Shown: positions 25,668 to 37,719 of the stretch, in pieces | Layout of the letters: the number at the start of each line of letters is the position of its first letter | Position numbering within the stretch: the first letter of the stretch is position 1 | DNA from: Volutella citrinella | Lineage: Eukaryota > Ascomycota > Sordariomycetes > Hypocreales > Nectriaceae | Length of the DNA: 64,000 nucleotides | Assembly (NCBI GenBank): GCA_034401135.1 | Contig: JAWZSP010000001.1 | Coordinates: 3,844,001 to 3,908,000 of the forward strand | Direction of reading: 5' to 3' | Notes under the pieces: generated by a model | What the model was told of the DNA's origin: nothing | Database searches by the model: none | What the model saw: only the letters and a program-made list of their open reading frames with translations | Position numbers and translations under genes: made by a program

Positions 25668-26293
25668 AGCTGTTATTCGCAGCTCCCATGGATGTATCTT
25701 ATGAGGCATGATGACTGGGATTGATGACCTGAAGTGAAAATGGGTCTCGGATAGTACCTGACGAAAAAATACATTGATGAAATGCTGTCCCTCAAACTTG
25801 TCATAGACACTGGCGACTAAATAAATAACGTACTGGGCAAATTCTCCTGAAGCTACACCTTTGCCGTGATAGGTTGTTGCTGCCTCAGTGCTTGTGGGCT
25901 CTGCCAAGGGATTGGGTCACAGAGCCGAGCAGAGTTCAATGCATTGTTAGCTGGGAGGCAGATGGTTTCATGGAGGGGTAATTTGCTTCTACCCACCCTA
26001 CTAGGTGCATAGCGATATCGTTCTATCATGTAAAATGGCGGGGTAGCTTTGGGCAGCCAATGTGGTGGCGCCGAAAGCGGGCGGTGGTTTACCCGCCAGC
26101 CACTACGCGCGGGTTTGACGCGTGTGAGACGTGCCATTGAGAAATCCTGCAAACCCCACGGCTAGAGTTTGGCGGGAGTCCTGACGTGAGACTCGCTTGA
26201 CACTCTCCTCTGCCAAGTCAGTCCTTGGGACCTAGTTGGCTTCGAATGCGCACACGGCCCTCTTGAGTCTGGTTTCTTCGGCCTCTTCGAGCG
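25668..26293. other. Intergenic region (eEF1B / PSF1)
   Basis: 626 bp between tandem plus-strand genes, holding the eEF1B 3' UTR and the PSF1 promoter. No further element is supported. Confidence 0.55.
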
Positions 26294-27056
26294 ATGTATG
26301 GGGATTTGGGCAACAAATTGGTAGCCATCTATTGATTGAATCGGCTGGGTGCCTCCCAAGTATTGACAAAGATCTAGGTGCAACATGCCAAACGAACGTT
26401 GAACCTCGCCCATCTGCCCCCGTACCAAGCTGAGATAGTTCGAGCCGTGACTCGAGAAGTGAGGGACCTGGACAAAGATGTTGCCGACCTGCTGGAGCCC
26501 TTCCAGGGCAGCTTCGACCCCAGCGCAGACGCGGCGGTGGCCTGCACCCTGCTGGTAAACCACCTGTCGATGCGAAGGAATAAGCGATGCCTTCTTGCCT
26601 ATCACCGAACGAGAACAGACAAGCTGGAGGAGCTGGTGTGGAACGGTTCAGATGTGGCGGATTTGGCAGGGAACCAAGTGCGCGATGCTGCCGCGGGCGG
26701 TGCTGGCGACACTAAGAGCAGTCTCAGCCCTCAGGAGGAGGAGTACGTGCGGCAATACAGCGATTTGCTGGCTGCCTACAAGGGCCAGTGGACAGATATT
26801 GACCTGACGGGAAGCCTGGAACCACCCCGGGATCTGTTCATCGATGTGCGAGTCTTGAAGGACGCGGGCGAGATCCAGACCGAGTACGGGTAAGTGCATG
26901 CGGCGAACGGCAGGGGAGTGCAAACGAGACTGAATGAATCGAGTCTAACAAGATAATCACAGGGCCATTACGTTGACCAAAAATAGCCAGTTTTACGTCC
27001 GGCAGGGCGATGTTGAGCGATTGATTGCGCAAGGGTACTTGCATAAGCTGGGATGA
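26294..27056 (+). CDS. PSF1: GINS complex subunit Psf1 (DNA replication)
   Basis: One of four GINS subunits; with Cdc45 and Mcm2-7 it forms the replicative CMG helicase. Exons 26294-26320, 26378-26889 and 26963-27056 give 210 aa; yeast Psf1 is 208 aa. The start MYGDLGNKL is the canonical Psf1 N-terminus and comes from a 27-nt first exon. The helical A domain includes SMRRNKRCLLAYHRTRTDKLEEL, the most conserved Psf1 segment. The small C-terminal B domain (FIDVRVLKDAGEIQTEYG, then AITLTKNSQFYVRQGDVERL) spans intron 2. A Gly/Ala-rich insert sits in the loop around LAGNQVRDAAAGGAGD. Confidence 0.94.
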
Positions 27057-27897
27057 AAGAGTGTTTATGTCCTCCACTTTTCACGTCTGCTGAGAATTTA
27101 ACAATTTTGTCAATATCGTCGTTGTCGCCGAATGCCCTGGGCCCGTTAATGAGTTACTGAGCATGTCTTTCCAAATCCCATGTCAGCTGTTTGCTCGCGG
27201 GGCTACGCCATTACCAAGACGAATTACAAAGTGCCCGACGGCACTGATACGACATCAAGGTGCAATGACGCAGTCACGCAGCCCGAGTTGCATTGGCGCT
27301 CCTCCCTCAGTCACATGACAGTAATGCACCCAAGCAGCGTCTTGCGAACCAGGCAATTTGACTAAACGCTCTGCGGTCTAGCGCCCGGCACGCGATAAAT
27401 GTCGTCGACTCGTCGTGACGAAACATGCTTTGGTCTGGGCCGTCCAGTGGAGCAAGGCCGAGGGCGAGCCGACCACAATTATAATAGTCTGCAAAAAAAA
27501 TGGGCAAAAGCGACCATTGCGCCCGCAGGTCCGCAGGGGTTCGAGTTTGCGCCTCCTGTACGGCTGCGTCTGCATGCCGTTCGCGGGATACCTTCCGTGC
27601 TCGCTAGTATGCGCCATGCACCAGGCATGCCACCATTGACCCACTGGTAACGGGTCGCATCGCTTCATTCCCCAAGGACCTCCGACGCCCACCATCTATG
27701 TCTTGCGTGACCAGGAATGAATAATTACCTGTCCCTTGACTCGACTTGACTTTGGTTTGAATCTCCCGCTCACCTTCTCCCTCGCGCACGCGCCCTGCCA
27801 AGCAAGCGTTTTGTTCCTCCCGCCAATGCAACATTAAAACCCAGTCAACTTCGACTGTCCGTTGGCAAAGCCCTCGGCTTGGTTGGCCGTCTGAGCC
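27057..27897. other. Intergenic region (PSF1 / SulP transporter)
   Basis: 841 bp between tandem plus-strand genes. Short open frames on both strands have no support. It presumably holds the promoter and leader of the transporter gene. Confidence 0.55.
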
Positions 27898-30800
27898 ATG
27901 TCGTCGCCGCTGGGCTTCTCCCCATGGAGGAGGCGAGCCTTGAGCTCGACCTCGCAGCGAGACCGGCCCCAAGTCGCTGGCGCAGAAGCCTCCAGCCCTT
28001 CCCACTCGTCCCTGTTTCTCAATGCGACGACAAGACCCTCCTCCACAAGCTCTGTACCTGGCCAAAGAGCCCCAATTCGTTCCTTTATCCATAGCTCCGA
28101 GCGAGAAAACACAGGTCAGTCTTCTTGAGCCTATGCCCATCTGCAATTGGGCGTGGTGAGCTTCCACATCGTCAGGATCGGACCTAATATTGGGCCAGCA
28201 TATGTCGACAGCATACAGAATGCGCAAAGTGTCCGGCAGGACACAGCCGAGCTCGCAACATACTTGCTTTCAGACGAAGAGGCAAAGCACAATGCTACGT
28301 TCCTGCAGCGCGTCCGGTATTCGCTCCCAGACGACATTGCACTCGACTACGATGACGATACCCTCACGGCCGACCCCACCCGTACTTCGCAGACCATCAT
28401 TGAAGTCACTGAGCCGCCATCTCCAGACGAAGCCAGGGCCGACGTTCGCGGCGCGCCTTCTGGGCCCTCCGTATTAGCCCATCTGTTGAGAACCTCGCCT
28501 CCCCAACCCGAGCAGGACTACTATCACCATGATGGATCAGACGAGGAAGAGGACGTCTACAGTGACCAGGGTAGTCAACGCCGTGCTAGTAACCAGCTGG
28601 ATGAACCGACGGAACGGACGAGTTTACTTTCAAGGATTTCTTCTGGGGGAAGGAGATCATCATATTCCCGAGATGTCGAGGGCCAGAAAATCCGGCCCAA
28701 ACGTCCGTGGATGCATGGCTTTGCAGAAGCTCGCCAGAAGATGGAACAACGGGTCACTCATGGAGTGGCCGTTGCCGTCAACCCGCGGCGTTGGAATGGC
28801 AAGGCGCTGTGGAATAGTGCCGTGGTGACGCCAGCCTCGTGTGTTCCCGCCGTCGTTGTTGGATTGCTATTGAACATCCTGGATGCCCTATCATATGGTG
28901 GGTTCGTCTTTGCGACTCGTCGTTCCAAGCTAACAATATCTAGGCATGATCCTCTTCCCCCTTGGCAAGCCGATATTTGCTCATCTGGGCTCTGCCGGAA
29001 TTTCAATGTTCTATGTTGCTACGATTGTGTCGCAGCTGACCTTTTCGTCGGGAAGCATTTTCAGGGGCGCTGTGGGCTCCGAACTAGTGAGATTGATGCC
29101 TTGCGACTTACTCGAATTATCCTTCTGACAGTGCTGCAGATTGAAGTCGTGCCATTCTTTCATAACATGGCAGCCAAAATCACCGACATCGTGGGAGTGG
29201 AAAACCCCGATGCCGTGATAGCTACCACTATTGTGTCATTCTGTCTCAGCGCCATGATCACCGGACTCGTCTTCTTTCTTATGGGTGTCTTCAAGGTCGG
29301 ATATGTCGTGGGCTTCATTCCTCGACACATCCTGATTGGCTGTATTGGTGGCGTTGGCTGGTTCTTGATTGCTACCGGGTTTGAGGTCTCGGCTCGTCTT
29401 GACGGCAGTCTCCAGTACAATCTGGACACGCTCAAGCAGCTGACAGACCCGGCAACTGTCCCACTCTGGGTCTTTCCCCTGGTGCTGGCAATTGGCTTGT
29501 TCTTTGGCCAGTCCAGGATTCGCTCCAAGTTTTTCCTACCTCTGTTCATCATTGCCATACCCTTGGTCTTCTACTTCTTCGTCCTGGCACTGGACGCACT
29601 GGAGGTCGACGAGCTACGAGAAGAGGGCTGGATCTTCCACGGACCGCCTTCCGGCGAGCCATGGTGGTTCTTCTACACCCTATTCAGTGAGTTTCCGATA
29701 TCCCGATAGCTTGCAAGCATCGCTAACCACCATAAACAGAATTTCATCTGGTGCGCTGGGATGCCGTGATTGAGTGCATTCCGGCAATGCTGGCCCTGAC
29801 ATTCTTCGGGATTCTCCATGTTCCTATCAATGTCCCGGCCCTGGCTCTGAACTCTGGCGAAGATCATGCAGATCTCAACAAGGAGCTGAGGCTTCATGGC
29901 TATTCCAACTTTATATCAGGCTGCTTTGGTAGCATCCAGAATTATTTGGTCTACGCCAACACTGTTTTCTTCATGCGATCGGGCGGGAACAGTAGGCTCG
30001 CTGGTTACATGTTGGCAGCCGCGACTTTCGGCGTCATGATTGTTGGCCCGTCGCTCATTGGGTTCATCCCGGTGATGATGGTGGGCACCTTGATCTTCGA
30101 CCTTGGCTTTGAGCTCCTCCTCGAGGCAGTGTGGCTTCCACGAAAGAAGCTGAAGCTAGCAGAGTACATGACCGTCATTGCCATTGTACTTGTAATGGGC
30201 ATCTACGACTTCGTGGTTGGAATCGGTGTCGGCATCTTGCTGGCATTTGTGACGCTGATTTTCCAAACATCACGGGTTTCAGCCATCCGCGGTAGCTATT
30301 CCGGCGAGATTGTTTCATCTACTGTCAGACGCAATCCCAGTCAGCACCACTACTTGCACGAAGTTGGTCGGCAGATCTACATCATGAAACTCACTGGGTA
30401 TCTGTTCTTCGGCACGATTGTGAGTGTCGAAGCCAAGATCCGGGGCCTCCTGGAGGAGAGCGCTTTTTCCAGGCATCCAATCAGGTTCTTAATTTTGGAT
30501 CTGTGGCATGTTTCCGATCTCGATTATTCCGCCGGCGAAGCCTTCAACACGATAAGCCGGCTCTTGAATAATAGGGGTGTGACATTAGTGTTGAGCGGTG
30601 TAGAGCTGGAGTCCCAGCTTGGTCGAAATCTGAGGGCCGTTGGCCTCGGAAACGGCGATATTGAGGTGATGATACTGCCCAATCTCAACTCGGCGCTTGA
30701 GAGTTGCGAAAATGAGCTCCTCAAGGCACTCTATGCCAGGCAAGAGGATACCAACACGTTGAAGCGAGGTTCCATACAGAATCTCGACGTCCCGCCAACA

Positions 30801-31376
30801 GCGAGGGCCTCTACTCTCTCTTCGTTTGACCCGCCGTTCAACTCCCCTCGCCGTAACCACCTCGCCGAGGCGGCTCGAGATGCTCTCACCAATGTTGAGG
30901 TTCAGCGGCCAACCAAGTGGAAGGTGTTCAAGGAGCCTCTCCGACTCATGCTACAGGTCTTCCAAGGACTTAGCGATAAGAACGAGGATTTCTGGTTCCC
31001 TGCCACTAAATATTTCTCCCGAAAGGAGTATTCTGCTGGCGATGTCATATTTAGGCGCGGAGAGGATGCTGGCGGTTTCTACCTCGTGGAGCGCGGTATC
31101 ATCCGTGCTGAGTATGACCTGCCACAAGGATGGCTCTGCGAGAGCATCGTTGCGGGTACCACCTGCGGAGAACTGCCGTTCTTTTCAGAGACAAGCAGAA
31201 CGGCTACGGCTGTGGTGGAGCAAGATTGCGTTGTCTGGATGATGGACCGAGTTCAATGGGAGTTGATCCAGGAGCAAGAACCAGAGATGAGCAGGGAGTT
31301 GTTGCGGATGTCTTTGAAGCTGACGAGCGAGAGGATGAGTTCCATCACCTCCTACATTCTGACAACGGCTGGCTAG
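27898..31376 (+). CDS. SulP-family membrane transporter with STAS and cyclic-nucleotide-binding-like domains (Vsb1/YGR125W type)
   Basis: Exons 27898-28114, 28199-28897, 28944-29086, 29140-29686 and 29740-31376 give 1080 aa; yeast YGR125W is 1036 aa. The N-terminal 270 residues are Ser/Arg-rich and likely cytosolic. The multi-span SulP core starts near residue 276 (PASCVPAVVVGLLLNILDALSYG, then MILFPLGKPIF). A STAS domain begins near 745 (IYIMKLTGYLFFGTIVSVEAK). A cNMP-binding-like domain begins near 950 (FSRKEYSAGDVIFRRGEDAG, then TTCGELPFFSETSRTATAVV). Yeast YGR125W/Vsb1 is a vacuolar protein needed for basic amino acid storage, so a vacuolar role is more likely than sulfate uptake; that is inference. 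The exon 1 junction (acceptor at 28198) is the only one that keeps frame and has a CTAAT branch site. The 46-nt intron 2 is near the lower size limit. Confidence 0.88.
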
Positions 31377-31955
31377 TAGACCGATAGGATTAAACTGAAC
31401 AAAATGATGACCCCGTTGAGGGTGATTTAGCCATCAGATCCGAAGAAGAGCAACGATTTTTCCGTCGGAAATGTGATTTTGAAAGCCCAGGCGCAACCTT
31501 TGAAGCACAGCCTTGAACCAGCATGAACAGCCCATATTCCGATTGGCACATCTCTTCGTGTTGCGTCAAGTTACGAGATTTACAAGTGCAGGACAGCCAT
31601 TCATTGGAATTACCAGTTTTGGATGAGATCCACTATAATTAACCATTTTAGTCAGCGGCGGAGCCTCAACTGTCAAGTTTCAACCATGATAGGCAGCATC
31701 AAAAGCAACAAGCATACATGATTATTTTTAAATCACCAATGAACGATCCCAGATATGATATGTCTGCCTCCCTTTGAACGCACAACCTCCATATCGTGTC
31801 TTTCAATGTTTTGATGGCCCTGTGACTCTGAAGTCGCGGAAACCTTTCCCTTTAATTTTCAACACGCCGTGTGACTCAACTCGCGCAGGCAGCGTCCTTA
31901 TAAGCACGATATCCTTGCAGTCACTTGGTCCTACTCAAGACGCGCAGCAGCAATC
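31377..31955. other. Intergenic region (SulP transporter / STK19-like)
   Basis: 579 bp between tandem plus-strand genes, fairly AT-rich around 31570-31760. Nothing beyond a 3' UTR and a promoter is supported. Confidence 0.55.
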
Positions 31956-33044
31956 ATGAAGAAGAGTATTCGCGCGATCTTGGGCAAGTCGAACCGAGTT
32001 AGCAAGCCTTCTCGACCCGCCAGTGGAAGGCGGGCTGGTCCCTCACCCTCGTCCAAGAAACCAACACCCAAGGAGGCGGATCTCTTCCAAGACAAGCTGG
32101 ACGATGTAGGATTGGCAAAGATACTAGAGGATGAGTTGACGCTCAGGGACGTCGTGCAAGCGATGCGATACATCCGGTCAAAGATGTTCAGCCCAGTGCC
32201 AGCGACGGGACTAAACTCCACCCGGCTCAGCGAGGTTTTGAACTATCGGGCTTGCGCAGCACCCATCGTCACCGTGGGACATCTCAATGCGATCTTGAAC
32301 ATGCCGTCTCGGGTGGAGAGAGAGATGGCAGAGCTCACTAAAAAGGGGATCTTGCGGAAGGTCAGGGTCGAACGACGCGGAGGGACCGGAGAGGCCCTGA
32401 TTGAGATGACGGACCTCGAAGACATGCTCGACAAGGCAACAACTTTGTCGCAAGACACGAAGGACGGCTTCAAGAGGTTTCTGAGGGAGCACCCGATAGA
32501 CCAGACATTGGATGAAGGGACGCTCTCAGCCGAACAGATAGACCAGCTCGTCCGATGTGGCTTCCTGACAAGCTCCACGCCATCAGCGCCGGGGAACACG
32601 CTCGAGGTCCGCCCAGAGGACCGCACGACGCTCACGTCGATCCAGCACGTCTCGCGGTTCGCCTCGGGCACCGTCTCAGCGGTGGGAGGCCGCAACGCGA
32701 TCCACCTGTCAGGCGGCGGCAGCGGAGCCGTGACGCTCACGCACGCATCGCCGTCGGCAGTCGGCCGCTACCGACTGGCGGTGCCCGGCCACGGGCGATA
32801 CCTGAAGCTGGCAGAGGCGGCAGTCGAGTGGGTGCGGGAGGCCCTGGGACGGACCAAGTGGGGTGAGGGCCCGGAGAGCTGGCTGCGGGAGCGGTTCCAA
32901 GGCGGCGGGCTCTATGGACCACGGTGGAAGGAGTTTTGGGGCGTTGAGTGGGAGTGGGTGCTTGGCGAGGCGGTTGGGCTGGGTGTCGTCGAGGTGTTTG
33001 AGACGGGGAGCGTGGGCAAGGGAGTCAGGGCCCTAGGGGGTTGA
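31956..33044 (+). CDS. STK19-like winged-helix protein
   Basis: Intronless, 362 aa. The N-terminus is short and basic with many Ser and Lys (MKKSIRAILGKSNRVSK). The middle has helix-turn-helix-like segments, including VTVGHLNAILNMPSRVEREM and ELTKKGILRKVRVER, then EALIEMTDLEDMLDKA. This arrangement resembles the STK19 family, in which repeated winged helices bind DNA. Human STK19 was once called a kinase but is now described as a DNA-binding protein linked to transcription-coupled repair. No kinase motifs are visible here, which fits. The C-terminal half (GRYRLAVPGHGRYLKLAEAA, then WLRERFQGGGLYGPRWKEFWG) would be the last winged helix. The family call is moderate. Confidence 0.62.
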   Translation: MKKSIRAILGKSNRVSKPSRPASGRRAGPSPSSKKPTPKEADLFQDKLDDVGLAKILEDELTLRDVVQAMRYIRSKMFSPVPATGLNSTRLSEVLNYRACAAPIVTVGHLNAILNMPSRVEREMAELTKKGILRKVRVERRGGTGEALIEMTDLEDMLDKATTLSQDTKDGFKRFLREHPIDQTLDEGTLSAEQIDQLVRCGFLTSSTPSAPGNTLEVRPEDRTTLTSIQHVSRFASGTVSAVGGRNAIHLSGGGSGAVTLTHASPSAVGRYRLAVPGHGRYLKLAEAAVEWVREALGRTKWGEGPESWLRERFQGGGLYGPRWKEFWGVEWEWVLGEAVGLGVVEVFETGSVGKGVRALGG

Positions 33045-36000
33045 TTGAAGGGAACCGAGGAGCTAGGCATCTCGATAATGGAACCCCGGTAGTTGTAGAC
33101 GGCGGCATTGATTGTACGTAGTATTTGTTTGATTGGTAGCCTCCTTGCAAGAGTTCTGATGGTATGGTTCTCGACCGGGGCTTTGCTGGACTCAAGCACT
33201 CCTATGTACGTACTACGATAGTACTACGTAGCAAAACTACACGTAAGGCGAGGACTGCCGTATATGCAACGTTGAAACCGTCGATCTCGTCCTCGGCATA
33301 ATTATGGACGTAATAACCAGTTCATTGATGCATGTGCCCCATAACCCTGTTGCTGGATATCACGACGCTGTTTTGACTTGTCTTCCATTGGAGTTGGATA
33401 CGGCACGACGCCGCATCTGCTGATGTTGGCCAAATGGGGTGGGTCGCGGCTCAATCTCAAGTTCTCAACGACCAGACCCTTGGTTCCTCGTCATGGGGGC
33501 CTCGGCCGATGTGGGGCCCAAGAGGGAGAAACCCTGCATGAAGAACCTAGCCGACTATCGAGGAGGACCGGGGTCGACAAAAGGGAGAGAGGGGTCCTGC
33601 ATGGAGGGATAATGTCGTTATAGTTTGCATCGTTCATAACTCGGTATCGCCGAGTTGGGTTCTTCGGACGAGCATGGCCACGACAAGGTCGCCTTGGAGT
33701 CTCAGATTGACGTTGCAGTCGTTGGATATGGCAAGGCTGGATGGATGGATGACTTACCTTGTACTCGGACACCGAGATGCCATGAGGTGTGAAGGGGTTT
33801 CACTTGAATGGACAATTCTATCCGTATAGCCATGGGGAAACAGATATGTGTGTCAAGCCCATGCACACAAAGCCATGGGTCGGGTGTATAGTCACACCGT
33901 GCTGTAAGCGAGTGGGCTGCACATAATTAGACTGCATGTTGCTGCTTTGTGAAGGCGGGCGAGGCCATCGCCAAGCCCTGAGCTGAGAACGCGTCGAATG
34001 CATCGCGTGATGGCCTCGCCCTTCGCGTACTGGTCACCCCTTAACCGGATCGCCATTGAACATGACAGGGGTTGACATTGCTGGATGCACAGATGAACAG
34101 GGTTTAATTTGGTCGTGAAATTGGCAGCCACAGGATGGTCAACTTCCCCCGCCCAGCCAATGGGGCCGGGCCTTGGGGCTTGGAGGGTTTGTCAAGGCCG
34201 GCAGGGCGCCGGGACGACGGACACTCCAAGAAACAAGGCCCAAGGCTGGCAATCTTCGTGTGTTGCATTGGCAACGAGAGACGGAGCAGAGAATGGTCGA
34301 CGGTGATTGAATGCAGCAGCGCACCAACGTAAGACCATCGCTATCCGGAAACGCATCTCTCACAACCCGACCTTGAGGTCGTTGAGGTCGCATGCCTGTT
34401 CAAGCCTCGGCATCTGTCAAATGTCGTCAATTGATGGCTGCTGGAGTCTGGCGCTCAGAGGCATCAGGGCCCAATGGCGTCTGCGGACCGCCACCCAAGT
34501 TTCGTCTCGTGTCTGAGTGAGTAGGACATCATGCGCCAGACGGCATCGAGTTTCGGGCAGCCGCCATAGCCACCACCGACCGTCAGAGTGACAAGACACC
34601 GACTGGGCTGGCTCATGGGATCGCTCATTTTTTCTGCCGTGGTCGCTCTTCGTTCCGCTCACGCCCGCCTCGACGGGCCAATGCACAGGACGAGGATCTC
34701 TGGGGCACCTGGCACCCAATGCACTAATTAGAATTAGAGCCCCCCCTCGTCGTGCCATGGGCAGAGAATCCTCCGTGGGTGCTGCAGGTACGGATAGGGA
34801 TGGCTAGGTACATTAGCTGGGCATCCCGTGGTCTCCTAGCAGTGGTCGCACGTAATTGTGCATACATAGAAACGACACTCGGCGATGCATATTGCGACAC
34901 GACGTTCCGAGAAACATCCATGGATCTCATTACCCGATGCGCAGGTAGCGATAGCAACCCAGCCAGCACGAGAGGCTGTCTGTCTTGCTAGCCCTGATGG
35001 CTGTTGTCGCACTGACTGGTGGCTGGTCGTGCGGTGGCGTCTGCTGGACATGTCGGCTGTCGAGGCTTTCAAGGCTCAGGCCGGGCCGCAGAACTCAACT
35101 CCCGAACTAAAGGGGGGAGAGGCCCGGGAGGGCACTTTCCGAGCTGGCTAGCCGCATCGGGGTCAAGGGCCTGCTTCTGCCAGGGGTCGAGTCTGCCAGC
35201 CCCCCCTCCCCTCGGTTGAGGAAACTAGCACTCAGCGAGGGATCGTGTATGGCCTATCCGTACAGTCGGTTGAGTGTCCATCAAAATTTGCCATTCGCGA
35301 ATCGTTGGTTGGCCGCGCAATGACTTGGTAGTCCTGTCGTCGAGTTGCTATCTGGCGGGAATCAAGCCAAACTGCCTGAGGCACAAGAGGGCTTTGGTCT
35401 TAATACTGTTGACATGAGACACGAGATATGAGACAGAAGGCTGGAAGGAGAGGTCAGAATGGCGGATCGCAAACGGCTGTCGTTGGTGAGTAAATAATCG
35501 GAAGCATCGAGGCATGGATGGAAGGGGGGACTGTGATTGTCGATTGACCCATCCACCCACCAAGACCACCGCTTCTGACCACTCTCCCATGCAGGGCATT
35601 GGCTATTGTTGCGTCAGCTCGCAGTAACTGATCTGAGAGCCCGATCACGATCAGGCATGTACCGATCACGGACGAACTGGAGAGACAGAGGCTCAGAACT
35701 GAGACTGACTGACGCATGCGGCCGATGAACTGTGGATGCAGGCAGTGTCAATGCCACTGCTGGCGACGGCAACGGCGCTGGCGGTCGCTGACAGGATTGC
35801 CGGTTGGTGAATTCGGCTCCATGTACTGCCATTGGATGCGCGACAGCAACGCAACGGCCGCTGTGGCGCTGATGGGGTGTTGACTGTGAGCAAACCAGGA
35901 TGTGCGCTCGATACCATCACCACAGTCACCCGTCACAGTGGAGAGCAGGACCCCCCCCGGCTCGCTGCATGGCCAGTGGCATGGGGAGCTTTCCCCCAGG

Positions 36001-37719
36001 CCCCATCTACTGCAGGCCCCGCCGAGCCATGGTGACAGGGAGTGGCCATGGCGCTCTCTACAGTGGACGCCAGGCGTCGCCAGTGGATGCACATCCCTGT
36101 ACCCCGGCCGTACTGAAACCCGGGCTTGATTGGACGTAGGCGGCAGGCCACTCTTTCTCGCCCAGTGCGGGCAGTGGCTTCCACACGTCCTTCCGGGCCT
36201 GCTTGTGGCCCAACTTCACTGGCCATTTGCTCCGGGGTTTTTGGTGTCATGGAGAACTTGCCCACTAAGGTACGCACTGTGCATCCCAGCCAGCCCGCGC
36301 GACGCCCTCGGCCCTCCATTCCTGCCTGTGTGGACCCTGGCAGCCCAAGCGCTTCTGACCTCACATTGCTTGCGGTACCAACGTCGCCCACATCACCCAC
36401 CTCAGAAGCTTCTCCGGCTGGGCTATCAACTCATTCGCCGGGGTGTCAAATTACCCCTTCCCAAATCGGGGGCCAGACGTTTACTACGGTAGCTCCCTCT
36501 ATCAAACATCTCCTCTAGTGTTTCTTTCTTCGCAAGCGTCCGTCCTACCACTCCCTTCCTATCTTCATTTTCAGTCTCGTCGCCATCCGAGTCGCTCATT
36601 CTCTCCCCTTCTCATCCTCAACCCGTTTCGACCCGTACAGCAAGCTGCGACGTCACGCCACTCCACTCTCTCGCTTTTCCTTCTCACTGTCAGTCTGCTG
36701 GGTGGGCCCGACTTTGCCTGCGGCCCTTCGCTCTCGCCCTCGTCTTCGCCCTCGCCTTCACCTAATTAATCTCCACCCTCCCCCATCGTGACACGGCTCT
36801 TCCGCTACATTACTAGGCTTCATTCACCACGAAACCAATCCCAACCGAGCCTCCAACACACGAAGCGCGCGCCTTGGCCCATACGCCCGTTCCATACGGC
36901 TATTACGACATACACTTGCAACTGTGGTTCACGATTCAGCATTCCCCATCGGCTCCCAGCCACTAGCATCGACGCCGCTACTGCCTCGTCCTAATCCTGA
37001 TCCGTGTCGTTCTTGGTCCCGAGACACCATCGCCAGACTAGGCTCGTTCCCTTGGACCCAAACTGGCCGCCAACGTCCCCGTGCTTCTCAGTGACCAAAG
37101 GAGACCGAAACCATCCACCGCGCTAGTCACTTAGCCACTCGGCACTGGCGTGGGACCTTGCTTTTTGTGAGGGACAATTGTGCTGTACCCCCATTGAGCC
37201 TGGTACTTCCCCGACTTGCTCCTCCAGCGAAGGCCGACTCCCTTCCACCCTCCCCCCCTTTCGACTACAAGCAGCCCTTTCGAGGCCGTTATCCAACCTT
37301 ACTCGGGCGACTTCGGTACGCTTCTCACACTCTTCTTTGTTTTGCTTTTTGCTGGTCCTACTTCATGACCCTGCTCAGCGCCTCTGTCTGCGACTTCATA
37401 TTCCATCACCCTTCTCTCATTTCAGCACCACTGACGTACACGACCCAGGCCGAATAAATCGGCGCCGAAACATCGCCTGACCGAGCGGCGTTGATTGAAC
37501 ATTTAGACGATCGACGACTTAGACGACCGACACAGGCCCCAACCCCCGGTGCGCCTTGTGTATCCTGGGCTCATAGTATAAGGCCGGCCGCTTCAGATCG
37601 GACAAGCCAGACGGTTCATGGACGTCTCCGCCCGCGGAAGTTACGAATAAACCTGGCTTTCGGCCATCGAAACCTATTCTCGAGTACTTCCTTTTCTCTG
37701 CACACGATTAGCCGACACA
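33045..37719. other. 4.7-kb gene-poor stretch upstream of the Kip2-type kinesin
   Basis: No open frame in this region shows a domain or a convincing exon series. The right end, from about 36.4 kb, is strongly CT-rich and looks like a long kinesin promoter and leader. Short upstream frames of 31 codons (37365-37457) and 10 codons (37618-37650) precede the main ATG. Three TACGTA palindromes cluster at 33115-33230. A non-coding transcript cannot be excluded. Confidence 0.5.
37618..37650 (+). other. Candidate upstream ORF in the kinesin leader
   Basis: A 10-codon frame (MDVSARGSYE) ends 69 nt before the kinesin ATG. A second frame of 31 codons lies at 37365-37457. Whether either is in the mRNA depends on the transcription start and any leader introns, which cannot be read from the sequence. 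Confidence 0.35.

Noticed and set aside
36126..37457. Several open frames in the CT-rich region before the kinesin
   Set aside because: Pro/Ser-rich translations are expected from CT-rich leader DNA; no domain or splicing support.
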